DNA from: Arthrobacter sp.
Lineage (GTDB): Bacteria; Actinomycetota; Actinomycetes; Actinomycetales; Micrococcaceae
Direction: 5' to 3'
DNA length: 21,555 nt
Assembly: GCA_030147325.1 (NCBI GenBank)
Contig: JASLAA010000296.1
Span: forward strand, 1 to 21,555
The notes under the pieces: generated by a model
Told to the model about the DNA's origin: nothing
What the model saw: the letters and a program-made list of their open reading frames with translations, nothing else
Database searches by the model: none
Shown: piece after piece, positions 15,406-21,555 of the stretch
Position numbering within the stretch: the first letter of the stretch is position 1
How the letters are laid out: each line of letters begins with the position of its first letter
Translations under genes and position numbers: made by a program

Positions 15406-15489
15406 CGGCGTCCGCCGTCGTGCGTTCCAGGCTCTCCCGCCGTCCTCCGCTCGGATGAGAGAAGGATCAGCACGACGGCGGATGCGCCG
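15406..15489. repeat. Long imperfect inverted repeat between two plus-strand genes
   Basis: The left arm 15406-15423 pairs with the right arm 15470-15489. There are 13 perfect pairs (TCCGCCGTCGTGC) plus five outer pairs (CGGCG/CGCCG), separated by a two-base bulge. The 46-base loop can pair further through CTCTC (15432-15436) and GAGAG (15457-15461). It starts 15 bases after the VOC stop codon and ends 17 bases before the TAGCGT -10 of the next gene. There is no T-tract. It may be a transcription terminator or an mRNA-stabilising hairpin for the VOC gene. Confidence 0.75.
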
Positions 15490-15505
15490 TCCCCGGGCAG
15501 GCCCG

Positions 15506-15511
15506 TAGCGT
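15506..15511 (+). promoter_or_regulatory. -10-like TAGCGT, leaderless arrangement
   Basis: TAGCGT is followed by seven bases and the ATG of the membrane-protein gene. The spacing fits transcription starting at the ATG. A GGAG only two bases from the ATG is too close for normal use. No -35 is evident. Confidence 0.4.
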
Positions 15512-15518
15512 CGGAGCC

Positions 15519-16064
15519 ATGGCACCGACGACACCTCCTCCCCTCACGGCAGACCTCCTCGCCGGGCTCGGCATCACCGTCTGGTACGCCCTGCCCGACT
15601 ACACGAGGAGCCGGCCCCTGCGGATCGCCGCGAAGAGCGCGATCCTCGCCATCAGCGCGGTCTACGGTGCGGCCAGCATCAGGCGCCAGGGCGGGGAGGC
15701 CCTCGACGATGCGGCGCCCGAGCCGGGGGCCGAGTCGGAGCGATCGACGACCCGACTCCCGGAGGCACGGGCGGACGGCACTGCCCCTCCAGCGCCGGCC
15801 TCCGGCATCAGTGCGAAGGCCTACCACCCCTTGGTCTTCCCCCTCGCCGCCGTCGCAATCCTCGGCGGTGGCGCCGCATTCACGGTGGGCATGGAGCGGT
15901 TCGTCTACCGCTTCGGTGAGCGCCTCGCCGGCCGGGGCGTGCACCTCCCGCACTCCCGTATCGGCCTCGTCCTCGGCGTGGTCAGCACGGCGGCGACGCT
16001 GGGCGCCGACGCGATGAGAACCCGCACCGGCCCTGCTGGCGATCGGTCGGCGAGCAGGGTCTGA
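15519..16064 (+). CDS. Hypothetical membrane protein
   Basis: 181 aa; I do not recognise the family. It starts with a short Pro/Thr-rich N-terminus and a conserved-looking LGITVWYALPDYTRSRPLRIAAKS, followed by a hydrophobic segment (about 36-54). A hydrophilic Glu/Pro/Ala-rich linker (about 57-98) comes next, then a second strong TM segment (about 104-124) and a third (about 147-164). FTVGMERFVYRFGERLAGRGV lies between the last two and is amphipathic and basic. No catalytic motif is apparent and there is no cleavable signal peptide. The ATG is supported by a TAGCGT -10 seven bases upstream. The gene stands alone, with a long inverted repeat before it and 206 bases without a recognisable gene after it. 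Confidence 0.7.
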   Translation: MAPTTPPPLTADLLAGLGITVWYALPDYTRSRPLRIAAKSAILAISAVYGAASIRRQGGEALDDAAPEPGAESERSTTRLPEARADGTAPPAPASGISAKAYHPLVFPLAAVAILGGGAAFTVGMERFVYRFGERLAGRGVHLPHSRIGLVLGVVSTAATLGADAMRTRTGPAGDRSASRV

Positions 16065-16270
16065 CGCACCGGCACGCCGGCTGAACGGTCCCCGAATCCG
16101 GCGCAGTCACCCGGAGCGGCCGCGTGGCTGCACTCTCGCCGGGCGCTGCCTCGACGCCCGCAGCAAGCGACGCCACGCCACGCCGGGGCAGAACGCGCCG
16201 GGCTGCGAGCAGCAGGGAAACGAAGGGTGTGAGTGCGCGGACCGCCGACACCGTGCAAAAGTTAGTTCCC

Positions 16271-18280
16271 ATGAGCAACCCTTTCCTCGAGCAGAGCACC
16301 CTCGACTACCAGCTGCCCCCCTTCGCGTCGATCCGCGACGAGCACTACCTGCCGGCCTTCGACGCAGGCTTCGCCGAGCACCTCGCGGAGATCGAGGCCA
16401 TCACGGGCTCGCACGAGGCGCCGACGTTCGGGAACACGGTGGTGGCGCTGGAGCGTGCCGGAGCCACACTCCAGCGGGTCGCGGCCGTGTTCTTCAGCAA
16501 CTCGGTCAGCCACGCGACCGCCTTCATCCAGGACCTCGAGCAGCAGGTCGCACCGCGCCTCGCCGAGCACGAGGACAACATCAAGCTGAACCGCCCCCTG
16601 TTCGAACGCCTCCGTCAGGTGCCGCTCGACGGGCTCGACGAGGAGTCGACCCGCCTCGCCGAGGAGTACGTCCGCAGCTTCATCAGAGCGGGTGCGCAGC
16701 TCGACGACGGCGCCCAAGCCACGCTCCGGCGCCTCAATGCGGAGCTCTCGGCCCTGAGCACGGAGTTCTCGCAGAAGCTGCTGAAGGACACGAACGATTC
16801 CGCCCTGCTACTCGACTCGGTGGAGGAGCTGGACGGGTTGTCCGCCGATGCCGTCTCGGCCGCGGCAGGCGCGGCGGCTGACGCCGGGCACGAGGGCAAG
16901 TACCTGCTGACCCTGATCCTGCCGACCGCGCAGCCGGCTCTGGAACTGTTGACCGACCGCGACGTCCGCCGACGGCTGCACGAAGCATCGGTCAGCCGCG
17001 GTGCACGGGGCAACGATGCCGACACACTCGCGATCGCTACCCGGATGGCGACCCTCCGCGCCGAGCGCGCGTCCCTGCTCGGCTTCGACACCCACGCCGC
17101 CGCAGCGACGGACAGCCAGACGGCTCCGTCACTCGCCGCGATCATGGACCGCATGCGTGAACTCGCCGCGCCGGCCGTCCGGAACGCGAGAGCCGAGGCG
17201 GCCGAGCTGGAGGCCGAGGCCGGCCATCCCATCGAACCCTGGGATTGGGCCTTCTACGCGTCCAAGGTGCGCAAGGCGAAGTTCGATGTCGACCTTGATG
17301 CCCTGCGCCCCTTCTTTGAACTCGACCGGGTCATCGAGGACGGCGTCTTCTACGCCGCGAACCGCCTGTACGGGCTGACGTTCGCCGAACGTCCCGACCT
17401 CGTGGGCTACCACCCCGACGTCCGCGTGTGGGAGGTCTTCAACGAGGACGGGTCGGGCCTCGGCCTGTTCCTCGGCGACTACTACACGCGCGACACCAAG
17501 AGCGGCGGCGCGTGGATGAACTCCTTCGTGGACCAGTCCGCGCTCGAGGGAACCCGGGCCGTGGTCATCAACAACCTGAACATCTCGAAGCCGGGTCCGG
17601 GTGAACCGACGCTGCTGTCCTACGATCAGGTGGTCACCACGTTCCACGAATTCGGTCACGCGCTGCACGGCCTGTTCTCCGACGTCACCTACCCGCTGTT
17701 CGCCGGGACGTCCGTGCCCCGGGACTTCGTCGAGTACCCGTCCCAGGTCAACGAGATGTGGATCCTCTGGCCCGAGATCGTCAGCCAGTACGCCCGCCAC
17801 CACGAAACGGGTGAGGTGCTCCCCCAGGCCGTGATCGACCGCATCCACGCCGCGGGTGCGTGGGGCGAAGGCTTCGAGACGACGGCGTACCTCGGTGCGA
17901 CCCTGCTCGATCTCGCCTGGCATTCCCTTCCCGCCGGTTCCGTGATCGAGGACCCGCTGGCTTTCGAGGCAGCGGCGCTCGCGGACGCCGGCATCGATTT
18001 CGCCCCCGTGCCCCCGCGCTACCGCACCTCCTACTTCAAGCACATCTTCGCGGGCGGCTATGCGGCCTCCTACTACGCGTACATCTGGAGCGAGATGCTC
18101 GATGCCGACACCGTCGAGTGGTTCAGGTCCTCCGGCGGTCTGACGCGCGCGAACGGCGACCACTTCCGGCGCGAGCTCCTCTCCCGAGGCAACAGCATCG
18201 ATCCGCTGGAAGCCTTCCGGCGCTTCCGCGGCCGCGACGCCGACCTCCAGCCGCTCCTCGTACGCCGCGGCCTCGCGTGA
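16271..18280 (+). CDS. M3 family metallopeptidase (oligopeptidase A/dipeptidyl carboxypeptidase type)
   Basis: 669 aa, normal length for the Dcp/oligopeptidase A branch of thimet-oligopeptidase-like M3 enzymes, which degrade short peptides in the cytosol. The zinc site is complete: HEFGH (459-463) with the third ligand E488 in DFVEYPSQVNE. Also typical are the N-terminal LPPFASIRDEHYLPAF (15-30), GLFLGDYYTRDTKSGGAWMNSF (398-419) and the substrate-binding PPRYRTSYFKHIFAGGYAASYYAYIW (581-606). No signal peptide is seen. The frame is open upstream to 16124, but those 49 codons are Ala/Arg-rich low complexity and the family N-terminus starts at ATG 16271, so that start is used. It has no clear Shine-Dalgarno. 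The 206-base gap before it (16065-16270) contains only a short CCGGC/GCCGG hairpin near 16069-16080 and no other visible feature. Whether it is Dcp or oligopeptidase A cannot be settled here. Confidence 0.93.
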   Translation: MSNPFLEQSTLDYQLPPFASIRDEHYLPAFDAGFAEHLAEIEAITGSHEAPTFGNTVVALERAGATLQRVAAVFFSNSVSHATAFIQDLEQQVAPRLAEHEDNIKLNRPLFERLRQVPLDGLDEESTRLAEEYVRSFIRAGAQLDDGAQATLRRLNAELSALSTEFSQKLLKDTNDSALLLDSVEELDGLSADAVSAAAGAAADAGHEGKYLLTLILPTAQPALELLTDRDVRRRLHEASVSRGARGNDADTLAIATRMATLRAERASLLGFDTHAAAATDSQTAPSLAAIMDRMRELAAPAVRNARAEAAELEAEAGHPIEPWDWAFYASKVRKAKFDVDLDALRPFFELDRVIEDGVFYAANRLYGLTFAERPDLVGYHPDVRVWEVFNEDGSGLGLFLGDYYTRDTKSGGAWMNSFVDQSALEGTRAVVINNLNISKPGPGEPTLLSYDQVVTTFHEFGHALHGLFSDVTYPLFAGTSVPRDFVEYPSQVNEMWILWPEIVSQYARHHETGEVLPQAVIDRIHAAGAWGEGFETTAYLGATLLDLAWHSLPAGSVIEDPLAFEAAALADAGIDFAPVPPRYRTSYFKHIFAGGYAASYYAYIWSEMLDADTVEWFRSSGGLTRANGDHFRRELLSRGNSIDPLEAFRRFRGRDADLQPLLVRRGLA

Positions 18281-18305
18281 GCTCCCGGACCGGCGGTGTC
18301 CTGCC

Positions 18306-19034
18306 GTGGTGACCATCGCGCAGTGTCAGCGGCTGCAGACCGCCTGGTGCGCGGCAGTGGCCACGGCCACGGGTGGGAAGAGTTTCTCGACGCACGGTTC
18401 GACCTGGGTGTGGCTGCCCGCGCGTAAGGAACTGATGATGATGTTCCCCGAGTCCATCAGCGCCTATGCCGTCCGGCCGGCCCTGGCGGAGGGCAGGCGA
18501 TTGGGTGCGACGTCAGTGCGCGTCTGGGTGAACGGTGCGATCAGGGCCACCGAGCTCGGAGAGCTCGGCTTCTCGCCGAGCTGGCAGCCGCGGTGGATGG
18601 CGGCGCCCGTCTCCGCCGTCGTGAGGGAGGACGACGACGGGCACGACGCCGCAGCCCACCTCACCACCGAGGTGCCCGACTACTCCGGCCCGCTGGCCCA
18701 GGAACTGCGCGTGGTGCGGTCGCAGCCCCGCCAGGCCTGGCACGGAGTCACCCGCGACACCGGGACCGGGAACATCACGGGAGCCGCCTACTCCTTCTAC
18801 CCCTCGGGCGTCGCCGGGCTTCGCGGTCTCGGAGGCATCCACCACCTGGAGGTGCTGCCCGATCATCAGCGGCAGGGTGTGGCGACGGCTCTGCTGAGCA
18901 CCGTGGCGCGTGCCGCCGGCAGTGCCGGCGCCGTGGATCTGGCCGTCAACGCCATGTCCGAGGGCTACGAGTTCTTCTCCCGGAGGGGGTTCGCGCTGAT
19001 CGGCAGGGGCAGGACCTTCGCCTTGCACTTCTGA
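18306..19034 (+). CDS. Tandem GNAT-family N-acetyltransferase
   Basis: 242 aa. The C-terminal half is a GNAT domain: HHLEVLPDHQRQGVATALL (179-197) is motif A with the acetyl-CoA pyrophosphate loop QRQGVA, and VDLAVNAMSEGYEFFSRRGFALIGRGRTF (210-238) is motif B with the usual Asn and Gly-Phe. The N-terminal half ends with LAEGRRLGATSVRVWVNGAIRATELGELGFSPSW (60-93), which looks like the second half of another, degenerate GNAT domain lacking the acetyl-CoA loop. The acceptor substrate cannot be inferred. The start is GTG 18306, followed at once by a second GTG at 18309; neither has a strong Shine-Dalgarno, so the exact start is uncertain. The gene follows the M3 peptidase by 25 bases with no terminator, so the two are probably cotranscribed. 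Confidence 0.85.
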   Translation: MVTIAQCQRLQTAWCAAVATATGGKSFSTHGSTWVWLPARKELMMMFPESISAYAVRPALAEGRRLGATSVRVWVNGAIRATELGELGFSPSWQPRWMAAPVSAVVREDDDGHDAAAHLTTEVPDYSGPLAQELRVVRSQPRQAWHGVTRDTGTGNITGAAYSFYPSGVAGLRGLGGIHHLEVLPDHQRQGVATALLSTVARAAGSAGAVDLAVNAMSEGYEFFSRRGFALIGRGRTFALHF

Positions 19035-19064
19035 CCCTCCACAGTTCCGTGTCGGTGATCCACC

Positions 19065-19094
19065 GGCCCCGTCGAGGACGTACCGGTAGGGGCC
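19065..19094 (+). terminator. Possible hairpin terminator after the GNAT gene
   Basis: GGCCCC (19065-19070) pairs with GGGGCC (19089-19094) across an 18-base loop, 30 bases after the GNAT stop codon. No T-tract follows. It is a weak candidate for the end of the M3 peptidase-GNAT unit. Confidence 0.35.
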
Positions 19095-19125
19095 TTGCCG
19101 GAATCCTTCGGCCTTCTTCTCCGAA

Positions 19126-19131
19126 TACTGT
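19126..19131 (+). promoter_or_regulatory. Candidate -10 (TACTGT) for the GGDEF-EAL gene
   Basis: TACTGT (TANNNT class) lies 71 bases before the ATG in a relatively AT-richer stretch. No convincing -35 is found 16-19 bases upstream. It would give a leader of about 65 bases, which contains the palindrome at 19167-19180. Confidence 0.3.
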
Positions 19132-19166
19132 GCCCGTCTTCGCTTTGGTCCTCGAGAATGGCTGAT

Positions 19167-19180
19167 GGACAGTCCTGTCC
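19167..19180. repeat. Short palindrome in the leader of the GGDEF-EAL gene
   Basis: GGACAG (19167-19172) and CTGTCC (19175-19180) are perfect complements separated by two bases. The palindrome ends ten bases before the AGGAAGG ribosome-binding site. It could be a regulator half-site pair, or chance. Confidence 0.35.
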
Positions 19181-19202
19181 GTCGCGACGAGGAAGGCCGG
19201 TC

Positions 19203-21555
19203 ATGGAGCAACGTGGGAGCGACGGCGGAATCGCCCGGACGAAGGACGATCCACTGGTGGATCCGTCGGTCACCCCCGGGGGAACCGCCCGCGGGACCGC
19301 CGGGTGGCAGGGAGGCATGCGCCGGATCGGGAGCAGTGACGGGCGCCTCGCCTGGATGGCGGGATGCCTCCTGGCCGTCGTCGTCGGAGCGTATGCGATC
19401 GCTGTCGTCTCCCGCACGTCCGACGACTTCAGTCCCGTGATCGACGGCTTCCTCGGGCTGGCAGCGATGTGGGTCCCGGTGGCCGTCGTCTGGCTGACGG
19501 TGATCCGGGGACGCCGGCGACCCGACATCATCCTCGCCGCAGGTGCCCTGACCTGCTGGGCCGCAGGAACCACCTACTACGTCCTTCAGGCGTCGGGAGG
19601 CCTCGCGGTTCCCCTGCCCTCACCGGCGGATATCGGGTACTCCGCTTTCTACCTCCTGATGCTGTCGTCGTTGGCCTTCATCGTCCGGTCCCGCTTGCGC
19701 GACATGACGTGGCCGGTCGTGCTCGACAGCGTCATCGGCGCCCTCGGTGCAGCTGCTGTTCTGGCGGTCATCCTCGGCCCCCTTCTCACCTCCGCACTCA
19801 CCGGCCCCCGGACCCTGCAGGCGGTGCTCGGAGCAGGGTACCCGTTGATGGACCTCGTCCTGGTGTCGACCCTCATCGGCATCACCGCCACCACGGGTTT
19901 CGTCCTGGGCGAGGGCTGGCTCCTCGCCGCCCTCGGGCTCGCCGCCTTCACCGGCGCCGACATCGTCTATGCCCTCCTCGAGCTGAACGGGCTGTACGTC
20001 GTCGGCACCCTGCTGGATGCCGCGTGGGCCGTCGGGATGGCACTCATCGCGGCGTGGATCCTGCGCCAGGGCCGTGTCCGGAAGGAGACGACGCGTCGCC
20101 GGCGAGAGGTTCCGCCCCAGGCGGTTCCGGCCATGGCGACGGTGGCCGGTCTGAGCGTCCTGATCCTCGCATCGCAGCATCAGGTCATCGTGCCGGCCGT
20201 GGTGCTGGGCGCCCTCACGGTTGCCCTCGCCGCGATGCCGCTGGTGTTCCGTCATCGCATCCGCCTGTCGGAGGCCACTCGACAGGCGCGGACGGACGAA
20301 CTGACCGGACTGCCGAACCGGCGGGCCCTGTATGCGGACGTCCCCGGCCGCCTGGCGGCCGACGGGCGTCGTCGCAGCGCGGTACTGCTGCTGGATCTCG
20401 ACAAGTTCAAGGAGATCAACGACGGGCTCGGGCACGAGGTGGGTGACGTCCTGCTGGTACAGGTGGCGCAGCGGCTCACCGACCAGTTGCGGCCCGCCGA
20501 TCTGCTCGCCCGGATGGGCGGTGACGAGTTCGTCATCCACCTGGACCATGCCGGCCAGGTCGAGGCGGAGGCTGTCGCCCTGAAGCTGAGGACCGCGCTG
20601 GCGGAACCCTTCGATCTCGGACACATCACGGTCCATGTCAATGCGAGCATCGGGATCTCGTGCCACCCCGAGCAGGGTGGGACCCTCGGATTGCTCCTGC
20701 GCAAGGCGGATATGGCGATGTATGCGGCCAAGTCGATGCGCAGCGGACATGCGGTCTACACGCAGGACACGGACGACGGCCTCCCGTACCAGCTCCATTC
20801 GGTGCAGGCCCTCAATGACGCTCTCCTCCTCGATCAGCTCGTCCTGCACTTCCAGCCCAAGATCGACCTCGCGACGGGGGACGTGCGGGGCGTGGAGGCA
20901 CTCGTCCGCTGGAAACACCCGGAGTTGGGGCTGCTCCAGCCCGCCGATTTCCTCAAGCGGTTCGAAGAAGCAGGACTCCTCCCGGCGCTGACCAATGTGG
21001 TCCTCTCGCAGGCTCTCGACCAGGCCGCCGAGTGGGCGAAGCACGACCGTCCGCTGACGGTGGCGGTCAACCTGACCGCCGGCTCGATCATGGATTCCGG
21101 CCTGCCGGAGCAGGTGGCAGCGATGACCGCGGTTCGCGGCCTGACGCCGTCCGTGCTCGTTCTCGAGATCACCGAGGACGTCCTGGTGGCGGAGCGGAAC
21201 CGCGCGCTGTCGACCCTCGCGGAACTGCGCAGGATGGGCGTGCGCATAGCGATCGACGATTTCGGCAAGGGGTACAGCTCACTCTCCTACCTGCGCGACC
21301 TGCCCATCGACGAGCTCAAACTGGACAAGTCCTTCATCCTGACGATGATGGACGATGCGCGAGCCACGGCGCTCGTGGTCTCGACGATCGATCTGGCCCA
21401 CAGCCTGGGTCTCGAGATGACCGCGGAGGGGGTCGAGGACACGAGGGCGTACCAGGCCCTGTCCGACTACGGCTGCGACCTGGCCCAGGGATTCCTGATG
21501 TCCCACCCGGTTCCCCCGGCCGAACTCGACGCCTGGCTCCTGGAGCGGGGCACCA
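19203..21555 (+). CDS. Membrane GGDEF-EAL cyclic-di-GMP enzyme (3' end outside window)
   Basis: 784 codons are visible and the frame is still open at the window edge. The ATG has AGGAAGG (19190-19196) six bases upstream. After about 45 polar residues come roughly ten TM segments between 48 and 348, with no PAS or other named sensor domain recognised. A GGDEF domain follows (about 360-520) with TDELTGLPNRRALY (364-377), LDLDKFKEINDGLGHEVGD (397-415), GGDEF (439-443) and a product-inhibition I-site RPAD (430-433) five residues upstream. The EAL domain begins near 540 and has the catalytic set E565 (EAL), N623, E655, D685/D686 (DDFGKGYSS), K706, E742 and Q762 (AQGF). Both diguanylate cyclase and phosphodiesterase activity therefore look possible. 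The EAL domain is nearly complete at the edge, so only a short C-terminus is missing. Confidence 0.92.
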   Translation, partial: MEQRGSDGGIARTKDDPLVDPSVTPGGTARGTAGWQGGMRRIGSSDGRLAWMAGCLLAVVVGAYAIAVVSRTSDDFSPVIDGFLGLAAMWVPVAVVWLTVIRGRRRPDIILAAGALTCWAAGTTYYVLQASGGLAVPLPSPADIGYSAFYLLMLSSLAFIVRSRLRDMTWPVVLDSVIGALGAAAVLAVILGPLLTSALTGPRTLQAVLGAGYPLMDLVLVSTLIGITATTGFVLGEGWLLAALGLAAFTGADIVYALLELNGLYVVGTLLDAAWAVGMALIAAWILRQGRVRKETTRRRREVPPQAVPAMATVAGLSVLILASQHQVIVPAVVLGALTVALAAMPLVFRHRIRLSEATRQARTDELTGLPNRRALYADVPGRLAADGRRRSAVLLLDLDKFKEINDGLGHEVGDVLLVQVAQRLTDQLRPADLLARMGGDEFVIHLDHAGQVEAEAVALKLRTALAEPFDLGHITVHVNASIGISCHPEQGGTLGLLLRKADMAMYAAKSMRSGHAVYTQDTDDGLPYQLHSVQALNDALLLDQLVLHFQPKIDLATGDVRGVEALVRWKHPELGLLQPADFLKRFEEAGLLPALTNVVLSQALDQAAEWAKHDRPLTVAVNLTAGSIMDSGLPEQVAAMTAVRGLTPSVLVLEITEDVLVAERNRALSTLAELRRMGVRIAIDDFGKGYSSLSYLRDLPIDELKLDKSFILTMMDDARATALVVSTIDLAHSLGLEMTAEGVEDTRAYQALSDYGCDLAQGFLMSHPVPPAELDAWLLERGT

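Noticed and set aside
16124..16270. 49-codon upstream extension of the M3 peptidase
   Set aside because: Ala/Ser/Arg-rich low complexity that is not a signal peptide; the family N-terminus begins at ATG 16271.
19035..19202. Cyclic-di-GMP riboswitch before the GGDEF-EAL gene
   Set aside because: The leader is short and I see no conserved GEMM-type core, only a short hairpin and a 14-base palindrome.
19620..21044. 474-codon open frame antisense to the GGDEF-EAL gene
   Set aside because: The sense frame carries intact GGDEF and EAL catalytic motifs; the antisense product is His/Arg/Glu-rich without a fold signature.

Overview
The window is high-GC DNA with the gene content and order of an actinobacterial chromosome, most likely the Arthrobacter/Micrococcaceae group. 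The pointers are the syntenic block pdxT-yebC-ruvC-ruvA-ruvB-yajC-secD-secF-rel, a MurT/GatD pair, frequent GTG starts and -10 elements of TANNNT type. The genus is an inference from protein character and gene order; no database was searched. No tRNA, rRNA, CRISPR array, insertion sequence or phage gene is visible, and no gene-free stretch reaches 300 bases (the longest is about 206 bases, before the M3 peptidase).

Layout. (1) 34-2555, plus strand: a DUF349-repeat protein, a good intrinsic terminator, and an orphan protein resembling AbiEi-type regulators. The last 26 bases of that orphan overlap the end of rel, which converges on it. (2) 2530-12745, minus strand: a tightly packed housekeeping block, read pdxT, yebC, ruvC, ruvA, ruvB, yajC, secD, secF, rel. 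It links vitamin B6 synthesis, translation support (YebC), Holliday-junction processing (RuvABC), accessory protein export (YajC-SecDF) and the stringent response (Rel). The block is probably several transcription units. A near-consensus Gram-positive LexA (SOS) box lies between ruvC and ruvA. A good -10 hexamer lies between ruvB and yajC. A third possible promoter precedes rel. (3) 12855-14896, plus strand: murT-gatD, the enzyme pair that amidates D-Glu on lipid II. It is transcribed divergently from pdxT, and both divergent genes have a TANNNT hexamer exactly six bases before the ATG, which predicts leaderless mRNAs. (4) 15032-21555, plus strand: a small VOC/glyoxalase-fold protein, an unknown membrane protein, an M3 metallopeptidase, a tandem-GNAT acetyltransferase, and a multi-pass membrane GGDEF-EAL protein whose gene runs off the right edge.

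Most genes are conserved housekeeping. The points most worth a second look are the placement of the SOS box so that ruvAB, but not ruvC, would be induced; the divergent leaderless promoters; the unusual N-terminal extension and G/P/A-rich insert in PdxT; a MurT that lacks the four-cysteine zinc ribbon; a long imperfect inverted repeat between the VOC gene and the membrane protein; and a GGDEF-EAL protein in which both catalytic domains look intact. I did not find a clear previously undescribed multi-gene system.
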